From Lentisphaerota bacterium (GTDB lineage: Bacteria; Verrucomicrobiota; Lentisphaeria; Oligosphaerales; Oligosphaeraceae), in assembly GCA_012800625.1 (NCBI GenBank), contig JAAZIY010000312.1, forward strand, positions 1 to 15,826: a stretch of 15,826 nucleotides of DNA. The letters are read 5' to 3'. The notes beneath the pieces were generated by a model. The model had not been told where the DNA came from, did not search any database, and worked only from the letters and a program-made list of their open reading frames with translations. A program made the position numbers and the translations under genes. Below are positions 14,035-15,826 of the stretch, piece after piece. The stretch's first letter is position 1; every line of letters starts with the position of its first letter.

Positions 14035-14679
14035 TTGAAAAGCATACCCGGTGGTCTTTTGTTCAGTTTCGAGGGTCCTGACAAGGCCGGCAAGTCCACC
14101 CAGCTGCGGCTTTTGGCCGCCAGTCTGCGCCAATGCGGCTATCAGGTGCACGAGACCCGCGAGCCTGGCGGCACCAGGCTGGGCGAAGAGCTGCGCAGCC
14201 TGCTCTTGCAGTTCAAGCAAGAGGACATATCCCCCGAGGCCGAGCTTTTGCTTTTCGGTGCCAGCAGAGCACAACTCATGCGACAGCTCATCCTGCCAGC
14301 CATGCGCCAGGGCGCCATAGTCCTCTGCGACCGCTTCATCGACTCGACCAGCGCATACCAGGGAGAGGCCCGAGGCCTGAGCCAGGAGTTTATCGAAGCC
14401 ATGCACCAGTTTACCTTGCAAGGGAAAATGCCGGACCGCAGCTTTTTTCTGGACCTGGACGTGAAGCGCAGCTTCGCCAGGCTGCGCCAGCTGAAGCCCG
14501 AGCTGCTTGACGATGACCGCTTCGAGGCGGAAAACGAGGCTTTTCACCAGCGTGTGCGTGAAGGCTTCCTGAAACTGGCCGCCAAACAGCCCGGGCGCAT
14601 CAAGACTTTTGACGCCAGCCTGCCAAAGTCGGAGCTGGCTGCCAGAATCCTGCAAGAGGTGCGCAATGTCATTGGCTGA
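14035..14679 (+). CDS. tmk: Thymidylate kinase (dTMP kinase)
   Basis: Tmk phosphorylates dTMP to dTDP with ATP in the dTTP pathway. From the TTG at 14035 the protein has 214 residues, the usual size. It shows the P-loop FEGPDKAGKST (12-22), TREPGGT (41-47), the catalytic DR motif CDRFIDSTSAYQG (98-110) and the lid region DDDRFEAENEAFHQRV (159-174). I chose TTG because GGAG lies 7 bases upstream and because family members start just before the GLLFxFEG strand. The frame is open upstream to an ATG at 13945, but that would add 30 hydrophobic residues, lacks a ribosome-binding site and probably precedes the promoter. It overlaps holB by 14 bases, a common pairing in bacteria. Confidence 0.95.
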   Translation: MKSIPGGLLFSFEGPDKAGKSTQLRLLAASLRQCGYQVHETREPGGTRLGEELRSLLLQFKQEDISPEAELLLFGASRAQLMRQLILPAMRQGAIVLCDRFIDSTSAYQGEARGLSQEFIEAMHQFTLQGKMPDRSFFLDLDVKRSFARLRQLKPELLDDDRFEAENEAFHQRVREGFLKLAAKQPGRIKTFDASLPKSELAARILQEVRNVIG

Positions 14680-15694
14680 GTTCCATTCCCGTTTTCCCAA
14701 GGCCTGTTATTTTCTCGAACAGGCCAAGACAAATGCCAGAGTGGGCCAGGCATACCTGCTGGTCGGCGACCAGCCGGAATTGCTCAACAGCTTCGCAAGT
14801 GCATGGGCGCAAACCGCCGCCTGCCTGCATAGCGATGAAAATGGCGCAGCCTGCCAAAAATGCCGGCCATGCCAACTCATGCAAAATCGCTCATACGCGG
14901 AATTTTATACGCTCGCACCACAGTCAAAATCGCGTATCATCACCATCGACGCTATGCGCGAGTTCGAGAACCTGCTAAGCCTCAGCAGCAGCGCCGATCG
15001 CCTGAAAATTGGACTCATCTCCGAGGCTGAATGCCTGGGGGCGGAGGCGCAAAACGCCTTTCTGAAAACCCTCGAAGAGCCGCCGCCGCGCACCATGCTG
15101 CTGCTTACCAGTACCAGGCCGCGACAACTGCTGCCAACCATACGCTCGAGATGCCAAACCCTCCTGCTGCTGAAAAACAAACAGGAATACCCTCTGGCCA
15201 AACAGTATGGCCTATTTGAAATATTGGCCAAAACCCGACGGCAGGCCGGAGTCAAAGTGGCGCAGCAAAGCGGCAGCGGCATACAGAATATATTGGAATC
15301 GCTGCGGCAAGAGGCGGAAAACAGCGTGGCGGCAAGCTGGGACCAACGCTGGGAAGACAGCGCCGAGGGCAATAAGGCGCTGCAAAAGAAACTCGAGGAG
15401 CAGCGAGCCATCAAGACAGAGTCGGAGTACGTCAGAATGCGCGAAGAGCTGCTCGACGCCATGCTCACCTGGTTCCAGCAACGCCTGTTGCGAGCCGCCG
15501 GCGTAAAGGATGAACTGCTGCCGCACCCGGAGTTCCTGGACCTGGACGTGAAAATAAAACCCGGCGAGCAAAGCATGCATATATGCGAGCAGGACCTGCT
15601 ATGGATGGAAGAGCTGCTGCGAGCACTGAAGGCCAACGTGGACGAAGCCCTGGCACTAGAGGTGTTCCTACTCTCCGTATGCGAAAAAACCTGA
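14666..15694 (+). CDS. holB: DNA polymerase III delta' subunit
   Basis: Delta' is the non-ATP-binding clamp-loader subunit that helps load the beta clamp at replication forks. The 342-residue protein has the AAA+ clamp-loader fold signatures NAFLKTLEEPP (130-140) and the SRC motif TIRSRCQ (158-164). Its zinc module has cysteines C53, C63, C66 and C69. The Walker A position reads VGDQPELL and lacks GKT, which fits delta' and argues against the gamma/tau (DnaX) subunit. The C-terminal part (about 180-342) is divergent, with a charged stretch near 240-260. The ATG at 14666 has AGAGGT about 5 bases upstream and lies inside the end of tmk, so translation is coupled; the open frame upstream of it is tmk sequence in another frame. 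Confidence 0.92.
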   Translation: MSLAEFHSRFPKACYFLEQAKTNARVGQAYLLVGDQPELLNSFASAWAQTAACLHSDENGAACQKCRPCQLMQNRSYAEFYTLAPQSKSRIITIDAMREFENLLSLSSSADRLKIGLISEAECLGAEAQNAFLKTLEEPPPRTMLLLTSTRPRQLLPTIRSRCQTLLLLKNKQEYPLAKQYGLFEILAKTRRQAGVKVAQQSGSGIQNILESLRQEAENSVAASWDQRWEDSAEGNKALQKKLEEQRAIKTESEYVRMREELLDAMLTWFQQRLLRAAGVKDELLPHPEFLDLDVKIKPGEQSMHICEQDLLWMEELLRALKANVDEALALEVFLLSVCEKT

Positions 15695-15726
15695 AAACCA
15701 GGATTTTGGAAACTGAGATAGACTAC

Positions 15727-15826
15727 GTCCAAAAAACCCTTGAACTACAAAGGCATACGAAGGGGGAGGACACTAAGGGTCACGAAGAGACACGAAGGCA
15801 CACTAAGGGCTTATGCGGCGTCTGCC
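15727..15826 (+). repeat. Composite dispersed element, second copy, cut by the window edge
   Basis: It starts GTCCAAAAAACCCTTGAACTACAAAGGCATACGAAGG-like (shown in parts: GTCCAAAAAA, TTGAACTACAAAGG, CATACGAAGG). It then has GGAGGACACTAAGG, CACGAAGAGA, CACGAAGG and CACACTAAGG, and ends with the left hairpin arm GGCTTATGCGGCG (15808-15820) before the edge. Block order matches the copy at 6309-6412, with one extra CACACTAAGG-type unit. It begins 32 bases after the holB stop. Confidence 0.85.

Noticed and set aside
14017..14700. A minus-strand open frame of 227 codons over tmk
   Set aside because: It lies antisense to clear Tmk motifs. High G+C codon use produces such shadow frames.
14905..15732. 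A minus-strand open frame of 275 codons over holB
   Set aside because: It is Ser/Arg-rich antisense of delta' coding sequence without motifs.

Overview
The window is a piece of a bacterial chromosome of moderately high G+C content. Conserved housekeeping genes (ileS, def, tmk, holB, a tRNA-Arg) lie next to the first genes of a type I-C CRISPR-Cas locus. I cannot name the species. The isoleucyl-tRNA synthetase is the long form without a C-terminal zinc finger, and from memory its active-site surroundings resemble the chlamydial enzyme. Intergenic spacers are full of CAC(G/T/A)AAGG-type repeats. Together these hint at the PVC supergroup (for example Lentisphaerae-like bacteria), but this is a weak inference.

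Layout. Positions 1-3430 (minus strand) hold the 5' half of a type I-C cas operon in the order cas3 - cas5 - cas8c, with cas8c running off the left edge. cas7, cas4, cas1, cas2 and the array would be expected beyond that edge; no CRISPR array is present here. Immediately upstream is a minus-strand tRNA-Arg(UCU) with its own promoter and a strong rho-independent terminator that separates it from the cas operon. Positions 3900-6158 (minus) hold a recD2-like DNA helicase gene split by a single in-frame TAG codon, so the last two helicase motifs lie beyond the stop. A 347-base spacer follows with a composite repeat ending in a 13-bp hairpin.

Positions 6506-13678 (minus) read as one co-directional block. 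In order of transcription it contains def (peptide deformylase), a DUF1189-like membrane protein, a small membrane/coiled-coil protein, ileS, and a zinc-ribbon/coiled-coil/two-TM protein. Def and IleS serve translation; the three membrane proteins are uncharacterised and their link to those enzymes is unknown. A divergent intergenic region separates def from the plus-strand pair tmk-holB (14035-15694; thymidylate kinase and DNA polymerase III delta'), which overlap by 14 bases. The right edge cuts through a second copy of the composite repeat.

The points most worth a second look are the amber-interrupted recD2, the composite repeat/hairpin family seeded in nearly every long spacer, and the two unrecognised coiled-coil membrane proteins flanking ileS. 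I see no clearly new defence system; the CRISPR locus is a standard I-C type as far as it can be read.
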